A stretch of 64,000 nt of DNA from Carex sylvatica (taxonomy: Eukaryota > Streptophyta > Magnoliopsida > Poales > Cyperaceae). The notes under the pieces are model-generated. The model had not been told where the DNA came from. It ran no database searches and worked only from the letters and a program-made list of their open reading frames with translations. The stretch's first letter is position 1. The number at the start of each line of letters is the position of its first letter. The position numbers were made by a program, and so were the translations under genes. Location of the stretch: positions 1-64,000 of the forward strand of contig CAXKVR010000194.1 of NCBI GenBank assembly GCA_964058845.1, in the 5' to 3' direction. Positions 54,405 through 64,000 of this stretch are shown here, piece after piece.

Positions 54405-55658
54405 ATGGAGGAGAGGGATTCAGACAACCAAGCGACCAATCACAATCCTGATATACTACAAGCTCTACAGGCTCTCAAGCGCGCATCCAAGGAGGTCCAA
54501 GTCATTGCCACCACATCAGACGACGGTGGTTCCAACTCTCCTTCTATGAGAGCTCTCTTGGAGCTGGAGAACGGCTCCGACGATCTCTTTTCCGGCGATT
54601 TCCTCCTTTGCCCGCTCCGGAAGCTCCTCTCTCAACTCCGGTCACTCTCCGCATCCCTCCCTTTGTCGCCAAATAAGTCAATCGGCGCTTCCCTTGTTGA
54701 TTCGATCTTTCGTAGACCAAAATCGCCACAGCATGCCATGATTTCACAGGTCGCTGGCTTGATTGCATCTGAAATTCAGTCGTGGATCGACCGGGAAACC
54801 CTCGACCGGCTCGTCTCGGCACTGCAGTACCAGTTTTCTGATGAAGAGCGTGCTACTCTCCTCCTTGCTTTAGAAACACGTGCCAGTGAGGGTTTTGATC
54901 GGGGGTTTCAAGACATGCTTCTCAAATCAGGTGCCTTTTCTGTTGTAGAATCAGTCTTGGCGGATCCAGGCTGTGCCCAGGTGGTGCGGGACCGGTGCGC
55001 TGCTTTAATTCTCGCTCTTGTGCGGTTCAACAAAGACGTATTTGTGGGGCCTGTGTTAATGGGGTCCACAATACAGTCACTAGTCACCATTGGGTCCCCA
55101 GCTACTCTTCGGGCACTAAATGGGCTAATTGCTGCAATTAGAAGCCCCCTAATTGACGAATTGCATTCTCATGGCGAGTTACAGAGGTTGGTATTTCTCC
55201 TCTCTTCTCCTGATTTAGAGGTTCAGATTCGTGCATTGGAGTTTGCATTAAGAATTGGGTACTTTGGTCGAAAGGAGGCTGTGGAGGCAATGCTGACCGA
55301 GGGTTTGATCAAGCGGCTGTTATGCCTCCAGCGGTCCGAACTTGGGGGATCTTTGATTGAAATAGACAGCTGGGATTTCTCCAAGGATGACAGTGGAAAG
55401 AATGATCACTGGATTCATGTAGGAAAATTCTTGAAGCTAAGGCAAGGAGGGAATAAACAGTTGCGATTTCTCGAGGCACGGCCATTTGCAAGTTCAGTTG
55501 CACGGTTCGCCATACAGATCGAGGTTGGAGAAGGCCTGAGGCAGAGAGAGAAAAGCGAGATCAAACAGGATATTTTGAAACGGGTCAAAGAGGCGGCGAT
55601 CTCACCCGTCGAGGCTGCCAATGTATTTGCTGAGGTGCTCTGGGGGTCTACACCATAG
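54405..55658 (+). CDS. Armadillo/HEAT-type repeat protein (single exon)
   Basis: A 417-residue intronless protein. The acidic N-terminus (MEERDSDNQATNHN) is followed by helical repeats: LLPLRKLLSQL-like blocks, then VRDRCAALILALVRF, PATLRALNGLIAAI, LQRLVFLLSSPDLEVQIRAL and KEAVEAMLTEGLIKRLLCLQ, which have armadillo-type hydrophobic spacing. The C-terminus carries a conserved-looking RFAIQIEVGEGLRQREKSEI segment. No U-box or other catalytic domain is present, so it is not a PUB ligase. It belongs to the plant ARM-repeat superfamily proteins of unknown function that act as protein-interaction scaffolds; the cellular partner cannot be told. Start chosen at the first ATG, which has an adequate context (GTCCATGGAG). 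Codon use is GC-richer than the surroundings, as in the other host genes. Confidence 0.85.
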   Translation: MEERDSDNQATNHNPDILQALQALKRASKEVQVIATTSDDGGSNSPSMRALLELENGSDDLFSGDFLLCPLRKLLSQLRSLSASLPLSPNKSIGASLVDSIFRRPKSPQHAMISQVAGLIASEIQSWIDRETLDRLVSALQYQFSDEERATLLLALETRASEGFDRGFQDMLLKSGAFSVVESVLADPGCAQVVRDRCAALILALVRFNKDVFVGPVLMGSTIQSLVTIGSPATLRALNGLIAAIRSPLIDELHSHGELQRLVFLLSSPDLEVQIRALEFALRIGYFGRKEAVEAMLTEGLIKRLLCLQRSELGGSLIEIDSWDFSKDDSGKNDHWIHVGKFLKLRQGGNKQLRFLEARPFASSVARFAIQIEVGEGLRQREKSEIKQDILKRVKEAAISPVEAANVFAEVLWGSTP

Positions 55659-56299
55659 TGATACTAATCAAGCCGGCACAGAAATTTGCTGGTAAATTGT
55701 CAGTACTAACAAACAGTAGGAACTGAGAGTACCCTGCCGTTCTACCAGTATCACCGAACCATGCAACTGAAGTTGTAATTGCAGGAAAGCGGGACCATGC
55801 TTTGCTTTAGGGATAGATGGAGATTTTTGGTGAATTTGGAAGGGTTTAGGTGCCAGATAGCCAGAATATAACTTTGTCTGTTGGAGGTTGAGGTTGTACA
55901 TCAGATTAAAGAAGAACTAATCATGATTTGATAATCATGAGATTGGTAAAGCAGGGGCAAGGACTAGGAGGTTGGTAGTTGTACAAAGTTTTATAGTTAG
56001 TTTTATTCTAATGCAATTAGTTCAACCAAATTAAATAACAGTAATCAACTTATTTTCCTCAATGTTTGTGAAAGCATATTGAATTGAAGTGCCTATAGAA
56101 CTTAGCATAATATACAGTACTGAAAGCATATTCTGGGGTGAATAATAAATGAAAGTGGGAAACTCAGCTTATCTCAAGCGATAATTGGATAATTAGATAG
56201 CGATTGGTAGCTAGCGTCTTTCTAGCTTACTCGAAACTTATAGAAGAAAAGCTGGTAAGTAGATAGCGATTGGTAGCTTCTTTCTCGCTGGAAATGTAC
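55659..56299 (+). other. 3' flank of the ARM gene and spacer
   Basis: Presumed 3' UTR to ~56,000. A 20 bp direct repeat (TAGATAGCGATTGGTAGCT) lies at ~56,195 and ~56,261. No gene. Confidence 0.4.
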
Positions 56300-56402
56300 A
56301 GGGGGTGTGTTTGGATGAAAATTTGAGTTAGTGAGAACAGTAGTTAATTTAAAATAATAGCTAATTCGAATTAGTACTATTATTTACTTCATCCAAACGC
56401 AC
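56300..56402. mobile_element. Short foldback MITE (~103 bp)
   Basis: GTGTGTTTGGATGAA at the left pairs with TTCATCCAAACGCAC at the right, with inverted AATAGTA..TACTATT words inside. Small palindromic MITE. Confidence 0.65.
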
Positions 56403-56492
56403 CTAAAAAAAGGCCTGAATTCTGTTACGCACTTTCACTTTCTTTCACCTAAAAAAAGGCCTGAATCCTGTTACGCACTTTCACTTTCTTTC
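56401..56492. repeat. 46 bp tandem duplication
   Basis: ACCTAAAAAAAGGCCTGAAT... at 56,401 and again at 56,447; one internal difference (T/C). Confidence 0.9.
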
Positions 56493-56992
56493 TCGTGATT
56501 ATATAGATTTAGAATTGTGTGATAGATTGTATTGGAGCTTGTAACAACTTTTTAATACCAAGGCCACGTGATCTGTTGACTCTTGTCCAGACGTCTACAT
56601 GTGTTCAAATTTTTAACTCTATCTTTAAAAAATAAAATAATTATTTTGACGAAGCCCCCTGATAATTCTGCTTTCTATTACTTTGATTTTTCAAAATTTA
56701 GCTGCGCAGTTGTTGCCTGTAAAAAAAGGATTCCAAGGAAGACTAAGGGATGCTTGGAATATTCCTGAAAATGTAGTGACAAAACGATGATGTTCAGAGA
56801 AGGAAGATACAAGTTATAACTACTTGGATCTCATTAATCATAAAGTGACTAACCATTGGAAGATGACAGCCCGTAATATAAATAATATTCACAACACCGT
56901 CTCGTCAAGAGATAAAGTCAACTTTTTAAATACAAATAATTTTGTAAATACTAAAAATACAATAATAAAAATAATATTAGTAATATAATTAG
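56493..56992. other. Spacer; no gene
   Basis: No domain-bearing frame. Confidence 0.4.
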
Positions 56993-57380
56993 GAGCAAAG
57001 CTAGGGTGTGATGTGCCAACTAAAAAAGTTTAGTGAGCACAACTCAAAAAATATATCAGATCAGTTTCAAACAAAGAATTCAAACCATTGAAATTTATGT
57101 ACTTCATGAGTGATACTTGTACATGCAAAATTGAGAATTTATTTGCTACAAGGTCAAGCGGTTAAAGAAATAATGAAAAATTAATTTGAAACTTTCTTTG
57201 ATCGCTTAACTTTTTAGCAAATAAATTCAAAAAATTTAAAATTTTATATGAACATACATCACTCATAAAATACATGAATTTCAACAATTTAAATTCGTCG
57301 TTTAAAATCAATTCGATATATTTTTGAAATTGTATTCACCAAAATATCTTGATAAGCGCATTATACCCTAACTTTGCTGC
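56993..57380. mobile_element. Foldback MITE of the AGCAAAGYTAGGG family (copy 1)
   Basis: GAGCAAAGCTAGGGT at the left pairs with ACCCTAACTTTGCTGC at the right, and long arms fold through AAATTTATGTACTTCATGAG / ACTCATAAAATACATGAATTT. A second copy lies at 62,925-63,247. Confidence 0.8.
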
Positions 57381-58950
57381 TAATGAGCAACAAAGAAATT
57401 ATTACATCTCAAACGTATAAAATTTTTTGTTTTTTTGGCAGAAAAGCCCGTAGGAAACGTATCAAATTGAACTTCTCGTTTTTTCTGTGATTATTGCTCT
57501 GTAGTAATTAATGTAGCGGGCTAAAGTATCTGGATTAAAAAATGAAAGAGCAAAAAAGTATGCGGTTGCACACAGGGGAATTGGCGCAGAAACATGAAAA
57601 CATGTCGGCAAGAGTGCGCATCCTATCTCATATTTTGAGTGACCTACGTGTCCGGTGCCTATTCGGGGATAGCGCAGGGGCCAGTAGTGTTTAAGCTTTG
57701 ATATTCGTGCAGAACGTCTTTGAACGGTTGAGATTTTTTAAAAAAGTCGCGCAAAACATATATAGTTTCTTACAAGTAGACACTAGACAGGGTTGCCATC
57801 TGAATTTTATGGGGATGTTCCCGTTCTATGTATTCATGAGATGATGACTGATGAGAAGGACTAATTTTTGATGGTTTTCACTGGTTTAAAGCTTATCCAT
57901 TTATTATTTTAAATGCTGTTCAAGTGCAACCTGAGAAAATGACTCTTTTCCAAATTACTCACTGTTTTCTTTTCTTTTTTTTAATTTCTTCAAACGGAGA
58001 AGAAACATGAACTATTATTGTTATGTAATAAACTATTTAAATAATTTGACAGTAGGACATTCTTAAAAGTTACATGTAATTAATTATATAATGAAATTAA
58101 GCATGTTAAGATTTTCAGGGGTATCCGCGTTACTCGTCTAGCATATAATTTTTAAGTAGAGAGCAGAGAAATTTGAGCACAGAGCTCTCTTACAGTCTTA
58201 TCTTATCTTTTCGGGATATATAAACGAAGAGAGAGAAATAGATGAGAAATATGTTCTATATATATTACTTACCTAGATGAGGTGATTTAACTTGTTCCGC
58301 ATGTCTGGATTTGTTATCAGGGAAAGAAGATTTTTTATATTTGCTCTTTTCTGCATAACCTAGCTAGACCTCCTTAAGTTAAGCCTCCACACTTAATTTC
58401 TTAACTTAAAGCCTCCATTTAAACAAGAATAGCTTAGATAGACGTAACTTGACATGATCAATTTAAACCTAATCAAACATGCCTAAAAGAACTTCATTTT
58501 TTTTATTATTATTATGAGCATTATCATCATTACAATTATCATTATTATTATTTGCCACTATGTTGCCGTTTGTCTTGAAATTTTGCTGCATGTTATTTTC
58601 TGACGCCTGCAAAGCTTTGTTATATAATACATATTGCATTGAACACAGCTTTGGATGTGAAAAGAAATGACCGAGGTACAATCATCAATCAGCCAATATC
58701 CATGTAGCAAAAAGAATAAAATGAAATATCAACAAGGATAGTACCAACCGTACAAACTTCACGAGACTACAAAATCAACACCTACGTATTTTGCATAGTT
58801 TGCCTTCCCGTCATACTTTTTTTTTTTTTTTTTAACTTCTTTCAATTTTCAATCCTCTAGGCTGAAAGAATGGAGGAACCTAGCTGTACATAATTTTCAC
58901 AAAAATCAAACTCCCAGAAAGAATCCAAGTTGAAACTATCTTCTTCTTTT
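57381..58950. other. Spacer between the ARM gene and MGDG synthase 3' end
   Basis: No supported gene. Contains an ATT/ATC microsatellite (58,500-58,555) and a T20 run (58,818). The last ~200 bp is probably the 3' UTR of the minus-strand gene. Confidence 0.4.
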
Positions 58951-61900
58951 TTAAGCAATGGGTAGTTGGTAGGAGGAAGAGGTAATAGGATAAGCGATTT
59001 TAGACAAGGGGCCATGTCCTTGGCCTAGTGAGTGGATGTCTCGAACTATGTCAAAAACTGCCTCAGGCTGGGCCAATTTTAGCGCATTTTCTGACATCCT
59101 CTTCAGCTCTTCAGATTCAGACCCAAACCAACTAGCAACTAGTGAGGCTGTCTCTTTTGGGCTTTTGGAGAAGACGCCTGCTCCGTTATCAACCACATAA
59201 GGGACATTGCCAACTTCCTGTCGAAGAATTTGAAGTTTGGCATGACATCAACTATCTGCAAAATGTAGTTTATAATACCACTAAAAAAAGGGTTTAAATA
59301 CAAACCTGTCCGGGGATGAAGTCGTTAAGGATAATTGGGAGCCCTCTTATTAAGGCCTCTGCTATTGTACCAGGCCCAGCCTATAATTAAGAGAAAAGGT
59401 GTTATAAACACAAAAAACAGCAGGGAAATGGGATGATCACTATATTAATAGATGCAGATACCTTTGTTATAATGCAATCACATGACCCCATCCACTTCTC
59501 CATTTGCGTCTCAAATCCCCTAATCTGTAGCATAGAAAGTTTTAATCAGAGAACAGAATTGTTCCATTAATATAATACAACCTTGCATTCATTTTTGTAA
59601 GGTTTTCCACACCTTGACTGGAATTTTCCACTCGAGTGATTCAAGTGAGGAACTCAGAGTTTTGTTGCGGCCACAAATTACAATGAGCTGACCAATCGGC
59701 TTATTCTGCTCCTTGTCAAACAAAGCCTCGCCAAGAGCCTTGGCCGTCTTTTTGACGGGCCCCATCCCTTCACCGCCTCCCATCAGAAGGACAGCTGGCA
59801 GATCGGCATCCATTTGTAATTCTTCTCTCAGTTCCTCCTACAACAGTGGTAAAGTAAAATTTTAAAGGGCTGTACCAATAAAAAATTGTTGTGAAATTCC
59901 AAAGCATCTCAACACTATAAATAAAAATAAGTCCCTGTTCTACTGAGAAACTAGATATCGAGTGTTAACTATATTAGTTATATTACAACAAAAGCATTCT
60001 GAAACACAAAGCCCCTCTATTCTTTTCCTTTAATTACACATAATAAAAATGATGCACGACCCCTTGCACAAAACAAAAGCTTGTTATAAAGGTTCATAGT
60101 TTGCGAGTTGAAAAAATTGGTAGTTAACCTATTTTAAATAAGGACACTTTTGCGATTTTCTTAAATCTTATCAACGAGCACCATTCGATTTCTTGGTATA
60201 TAGACTCATGTGCAAAATTTCCCAGAAATTTCTTTTTCTATGTAAGAAGGTATATGCCATACCTTGACAAGAACGGCACGGCAGAAGGACGGGCGAATTG
60301 GCAAGCCAAAAACTCGAACCTGAGAAGGCTCAAGCCCTTCAAGCAAAGCCCGCTTCGATACCTCTTCAGAGGGGCAGTAGCATCTATTGACACCAGCATG
60401 GAACCTGAAATTAATTTCAATTGTCATGGAACCAAATAATATGTGGGATACACTTATTATATGCAATCAATCTTACTGTACCATGTGGGATGGCATGTAT
60501 TGAGGTCGGTTATGACAGTGACAAATACGACTCTGTTTTGAAGACCTTGCCATTTGAGCACCCATAAAGGAATATGTTGCATGAGCGGATGCACACTAAT
60601 TATTATATCTGGCTTGTATTTCTTAAGACCAGCCTCGACCTTCCTTCACCACAAGAAAAAAAAATAGAAGAAACAATAAGAAGAATATTTAAGGGGTAGA
60701 AAAGATGACCCTTTGAAAAATGTGGTAGGGTCATTCTGGGTGCAAGTTCGTCCAAATTGACCATAGCAAATGAATGAACTTTATATAAAATTAGATTGAT
60801 GTAAACAACGGCCTCAAAATGATCCTATCATTATCAGAGATATTGCTCCCTTTTTTTTTGGCTTTCCTCAATCAAGCAACAAGTTGGCTTTTAGTGCAAG
60901 TTGGTGGGGTATGAACAGAGCTGGTTTGTATAAAAATATGCCTAACCACATTTATATAATTGAACATGTCAACATGGAGCATGTTTTCAATAGAGAGCAA
61001 AAAAGGAGACAGATCTACAATTGATAAATACTAGCAAGATATTTCACCCCACCCCACAGCCAAATGTTTCTAAAGCAACTGTATTTTTTTTTTTTTTTGG
61101 TTATAGATCTGTATCTCACCGTGCACACCTGGCTCCATTAATGTTGGATGGTTTAGTAATTACAAAGCATGTTTCCACTAATTAATCCCCGTAATTCCCC
61201 AACATTCTCCAAATTTCAATTATAATTTTTAGGAACCATAAGTTTTGAAAACCTAATTGCAACTTGATGTACTCCTTTCCATCTTGAGCTAAAAATTAAG
61301 AGCATGTTAACCACTTTCACTAAAGAAAATGCCCAGGCACATGACACAATAAAATTGCCTAATAAGTATCAATTATTTGAAAAATATATAATAAATAACA
61401 ATGATACCAAATGCCACCAATTTTACCAATAAAATCCTGCCATCCTTGAAGGCATTTTTTCTTATCAAGGCCACAGGCTCAACCATTAAATTCACAACCA
61501 GATGAGAAGGTTGCCAACGCTCAACCATTAAATTCACAGGCATTTTTTCTTATCATGGCAATGAAGTCTGTGATGGCTATTAATCATGAAATCAAAAATT
61601 ACAACGAGAAAAGATAAACAAATAAATGCTTACTTGGCGTAGACGGCAGCAAGAGCAGAAAGATAGAGACAATGGACCCAGCGAGGGGATGTGCCATGGA
61701 AGGCAAACTTCCATAGTTGGACATGTTTCACCATGAACTTGTATGAGCTCTCCATGTTATTCAGTGGCCACCCAGCATGGTCTTTGCACAGATCCTTGAC
61801 AAACACCTGCAAATTCAAGATTTAAAAAGTTAGAAACAAAAGAGATCATTCGTGAAGACCAAAGGTCAAAACCATTGGACAAAGCTGGCCCAATACATGC

Positions 61901-62582
61901 TAACCCGTTGACTGGAACGATTGTTTGGTAAAACACAGAGGTCCATCAGGAAATCCAAAATTAAGTTAAGTCTAAATTTGTCAAGAACTTGCATAATGTG
62001 AAATCTCCATGTTCAAATTTGAATTGCGGTGGTGTTAAGGATGAGGTATGAACCATTTCGAAAAGGGGAACATAAATTATTTACTATTATTGTTCAACAA
62101 AATCTTCTTGTGGAAAATGTACCTGAAATTTTCCCTCTTTACCTCTTTCTAGACAAAAGGTAAAATCAGAAACGATAGAACACAAACCAAATAAAAATCG
62201 AAAGTTATCTTACCTTATATTCATCACCGTACTCGATCTGAAACGCATTTCGAATTGCCTCGGCTGAAGCACGGTGACCCCCGCCAGTATCGCTCATTAA
62301 AATCAAAACATTCTTGGTTTTCTCAGCTCCGATCTGCTCCAATTCAACAATTCCTTCTTCTTCCTCGCCCCAGCTACACCCCATCTCATCTTCATCGAGG
62401 TCGCATGAACCAGTACGATTTGTGCCGATCCCAGCCAAGCCACCACCTTCGCCGCTGTAGGAGAAGCTCTTCTTTCGGTACTTCTTCTTCAGCCTCTGTT
62501 GTTCTTGGTAATCTTGTACGCTCTGTAGCACGACTTCCCTAATGGATCTCCATTTCCCAGGGGTTTGAGTATCAACCGACAT
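58951..62582 (-). CDS. MGD2/MGD3-like: Type-B monogalactosyldiacylglycerol synthase (MGD2/MGD3-like)
   Basis: Eight exons, minus strand: 62582-62214, 61806-61634, 60643-60482, 60404-60263, 59837-59613, 59524-59462, 59380-59306 and 59217-58951. Phases agree and give 491 residues. The enzyme transfers galactose from UDP-galactose to diacylglycerol, making MGDG (GT28 family). Visible blocks: [20 protein letters not shown] (N-terminal Rossmann, diacylglycerol side), [93 protein letters not shown] and the nucleotide-binding [13 protein letters not shown]. The N-terminus lacks the long transit peptide of type A (MGD1) and instead has a short basic/acidic lead, which places it with type B enzymes of the outer chloroplast envelope that are induced by phosphate starvation. 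No damage seen. Confidence 0.95.
60644..61633 (-). other. Long intron 2 of the MGDG synthase gene
   Basis: 990 bp, GT-AG. Contains a T17 run (61,085) and a 25 bp direct repeat (CTCAACCATTAAATTCACA at ~61,479 and ~61,520). No internal gene. Confidence 0.7.
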
Positions 62583-62760
62583 GACCGCGGCTGAAGCTTC
62601 TCTCCGCTCCTCTCTCGGAGTCTTGGTCTTCTCTCTCTGACGTGAGAGAGAGACGTTCGAGGGAGGAGAGAGGAGGAGAGGTTAGAGCGTTGGAAAGGAG
62701 GTTGGGAGAGAGAAGAGAGGTTATTTATATATTCGGGGACCAACGGTTGTGAGCTTGTGC
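62583..62760 (-). promoter_or_regulatory. Leader and TATA box of the MGDG synthase gene
   Basis: The minus strand reads AATATATAAATAACC at ~62,735-62,720, a TATA box about 140-150 bp upstream of the ATG, followed by a CT-rich leader (CTCTCTTCTCTCTCCC). I looked for a phosphate-response P1BS site (GNATATNC) in the flank and did not find a clear one. Confidence 0.6.
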
Positions 62761-62924
62761 AGAGCTGGGAGAGTCCGAGCTGGCACCGGACAAATTTGGG
62801 GGAGGGGCAAGACTCAGAAGAATGATTTTGGGAAGGTAAATTTATGAATCATACGAGGAACGATTAACATCTGTTTTAGAAGGTAAAAGATAAAAGAGCT
62901 CCAGTTTGTACACAGTGGATACAA

Positions 62925-63247
62925 GATCAAAGTTAGTTTGTGATGTATTCACCTACAGAGTTTGATGAGCTTAACTCTAAAAGTATATCAAATCAGTTTT
63001 AAATGACAAATTAAAATTATTAAAATCTATTTTTTTTATGAGTGCTGCATGTACATACAAAATTTCAACGGTTTGAATTTTATTTTCTTTATGACTTTAT
63101 AGTAAATAAATTTATAACTTTTAAAATTTTGTATTTACATACATTATACATTATTCATGAAGTATATAAATTTCAATGATTTAAATTTTTTATTTGAAAC
63201 TGATTTGATATACTTTTGAGTTTGCTCCTACCCTATCTTTGCTCGTG
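62925..63247. mobile_element. Foldback MITE of the AGCAAAGYTAGGG family (copy 2)
   Basis: Diverged copy of 56,993-57,380: shares GATGAGCTTAACTC-, TATATCAAATCAGTTT- and GAGTGCTGCATGTACAT-like blocks with inverted partners on the right, ending CCTATCTTTGCTCGTGAG. It lies ~350 bp upstream of the MGDG synthase ATG. Confidence 0.7.
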
Positions 63248-64000
63248 AGTACAGTACATACATTATTATTTTATTTCGCGTGTACAACTTAACAAGGTGA
63301 TTGTAATCTTTTACTTTAGACCCTCGTCTTGGGTAAATTGATACGTTTCTTTTACTTGTTCAATCTTTTCCCAAATAAATTAATAGAATTAATATATGAA
63401 ATGATACTTACTTAATTGATCAGGTTATTAGGATAAAGAGTCAAATAAATACAATACAACCATATTCTTGCACAAATTAAAATTCATTTAAAAGAAGAAT
63501 ATCAGAAAGAAAGGGGGTATGGATGTAAAACAGGAGGGTGTAGACGCAAATTTAACTGAAAGGGACAGAAAAACAAATGGCGACCGTGTTTTAGATACTG
63601 GAATAATTCCCATGGAACGGGAATATTAAGGCACCGGGTGCCGCGACAGGTGGTTTGTGCTGGAATGTGCTGGCCGTTAGATTCGTATCTTTCTCGGGGA
63701 AAGATGCTCCGTGCGGTGCATGATTAATTTCCAAATGACACGACGCGTGCGATGCGAGGGAGGATTGTTAAGGAGAACAGGTATTGACTCGTGTAAACCG
63801 AGTCGGTCCATTTGACCAATTTTACCTGACTTGACTTAATGTACAAGTACTCTGTTTTCACATTGAGTGTACATTTGTTGGAAGGAATGTACAGTAACGG
63901 AAGTTTGTTACTTATTTTTAACGCAAATTAAAAGAAGTACGCAGTGGAAAGCCAGAAGCATTGCCAAAGTACATTGCAGGTAACCATTTATAACTGTTAT
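63248..64000. other. Spacer at the window end; no supported gene
   Basis: Mixed composition with a CG-rich stretch at 63,610-63,770. It may be promoter of the MGDG synthase gene or of a gene beyond the window. Confidence 0.35.

Noticed and set aside
54544..55621. Minus-strand frames opposite the ARM gene
   Set aside because: Codon-bias shadows of a GC-richer coding exon.
1..64000. tRNA or rRNA genes
   Set aside because: No cloverleaf-forming tRNA with A and B boxes and no rRNA segment was seen; the only tRNA-related sequences are primer binding sites of the LTR elements.

Overview
The window is nuclear DNA of a core eudicot plant. Evidence: spliced GT-AG genes with plant-specific products (MGDG synthase, calmodulin-binding receptor-like kinase, plant mobile domain), AT-rich intergenic DNA, and plant lineages of LTR retrotransposons (Athila, Sirevirus-like) and Mutator transposons. 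The species cannot be named from sequence alone.

Layout. 1-5.2 kb: 3' end of a decayed Ty1/copia element with its 3' LTR, next to a broken fragment of a DPP8/9-like serine peptidase gene and an inverted ~125 bp duplication. 5.2-8.9 kb: AT-rich spacer with an inverted-repeat element. 8,931-17,495: a complete Mutator-like element (MULE) with ~195 bp terminal inverted repeats and a perfect 9 bp target duplication. It carries two convergent spliced genes, a plant mobile domain (PMD) gene and a MuDR-type transposase, both inactivated by nonsense mutations. 17.5-21.3 kb: minisatellite and MITE. 21,491-41,035: a 19.5 kb nest. An old, minus-strand, gag-only copia element with a Sirevirus-like gag, no pol and an extra 3' ORF has TSD GTATC. 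It was split by a young, apparently intact 12,054 bp Athila (Ty3/gypsy) element at 24,499-36,552 (TSD GACTC) whose LTRs I could not tell apart on reading. 41-46 kb: foldback MITEs and tandem repeats. 46-64 kb: host-gene region with a CRCK3-like receptor kinase (+), a one-exon ARM-repeat protein (+) and a type-B monogalactosyldiacylglycerol synthase (-), separated by MITEs and a 6 x 100 bp perfect-period minisatellite.

Most unusual signal. The Athila element carries 34 copies of the 11 bp palindrome TACGGNCCGTA, always in pairs or quartets spaced 20-22 bp (two helical turns). They lie in both LTRs, in the leaders, and in the spacer between nearly every protein module. Inside the gag-pol ORF the motif is read in all three frames, so selection must act on the nucleic acid rather than on peptide. 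The unrelated copia element that hosts it has its own palindrome-like family (near ACCGTTRTCACGGT, same ACGG half-site in opposite orientation), again in pairs ~20 bp apart, in its LTRs and upstream of its extra ORF. Both elements also carry an extra 3' ORF of similar architecture (globular N-terminus, C-terminal coiled coil). A sequence-specific element-encoded regulator acting on dispersed paired operators, comparable in logic to the VANDAL anti-silencing system, is a testable hypothesis and not a demonstrated function.
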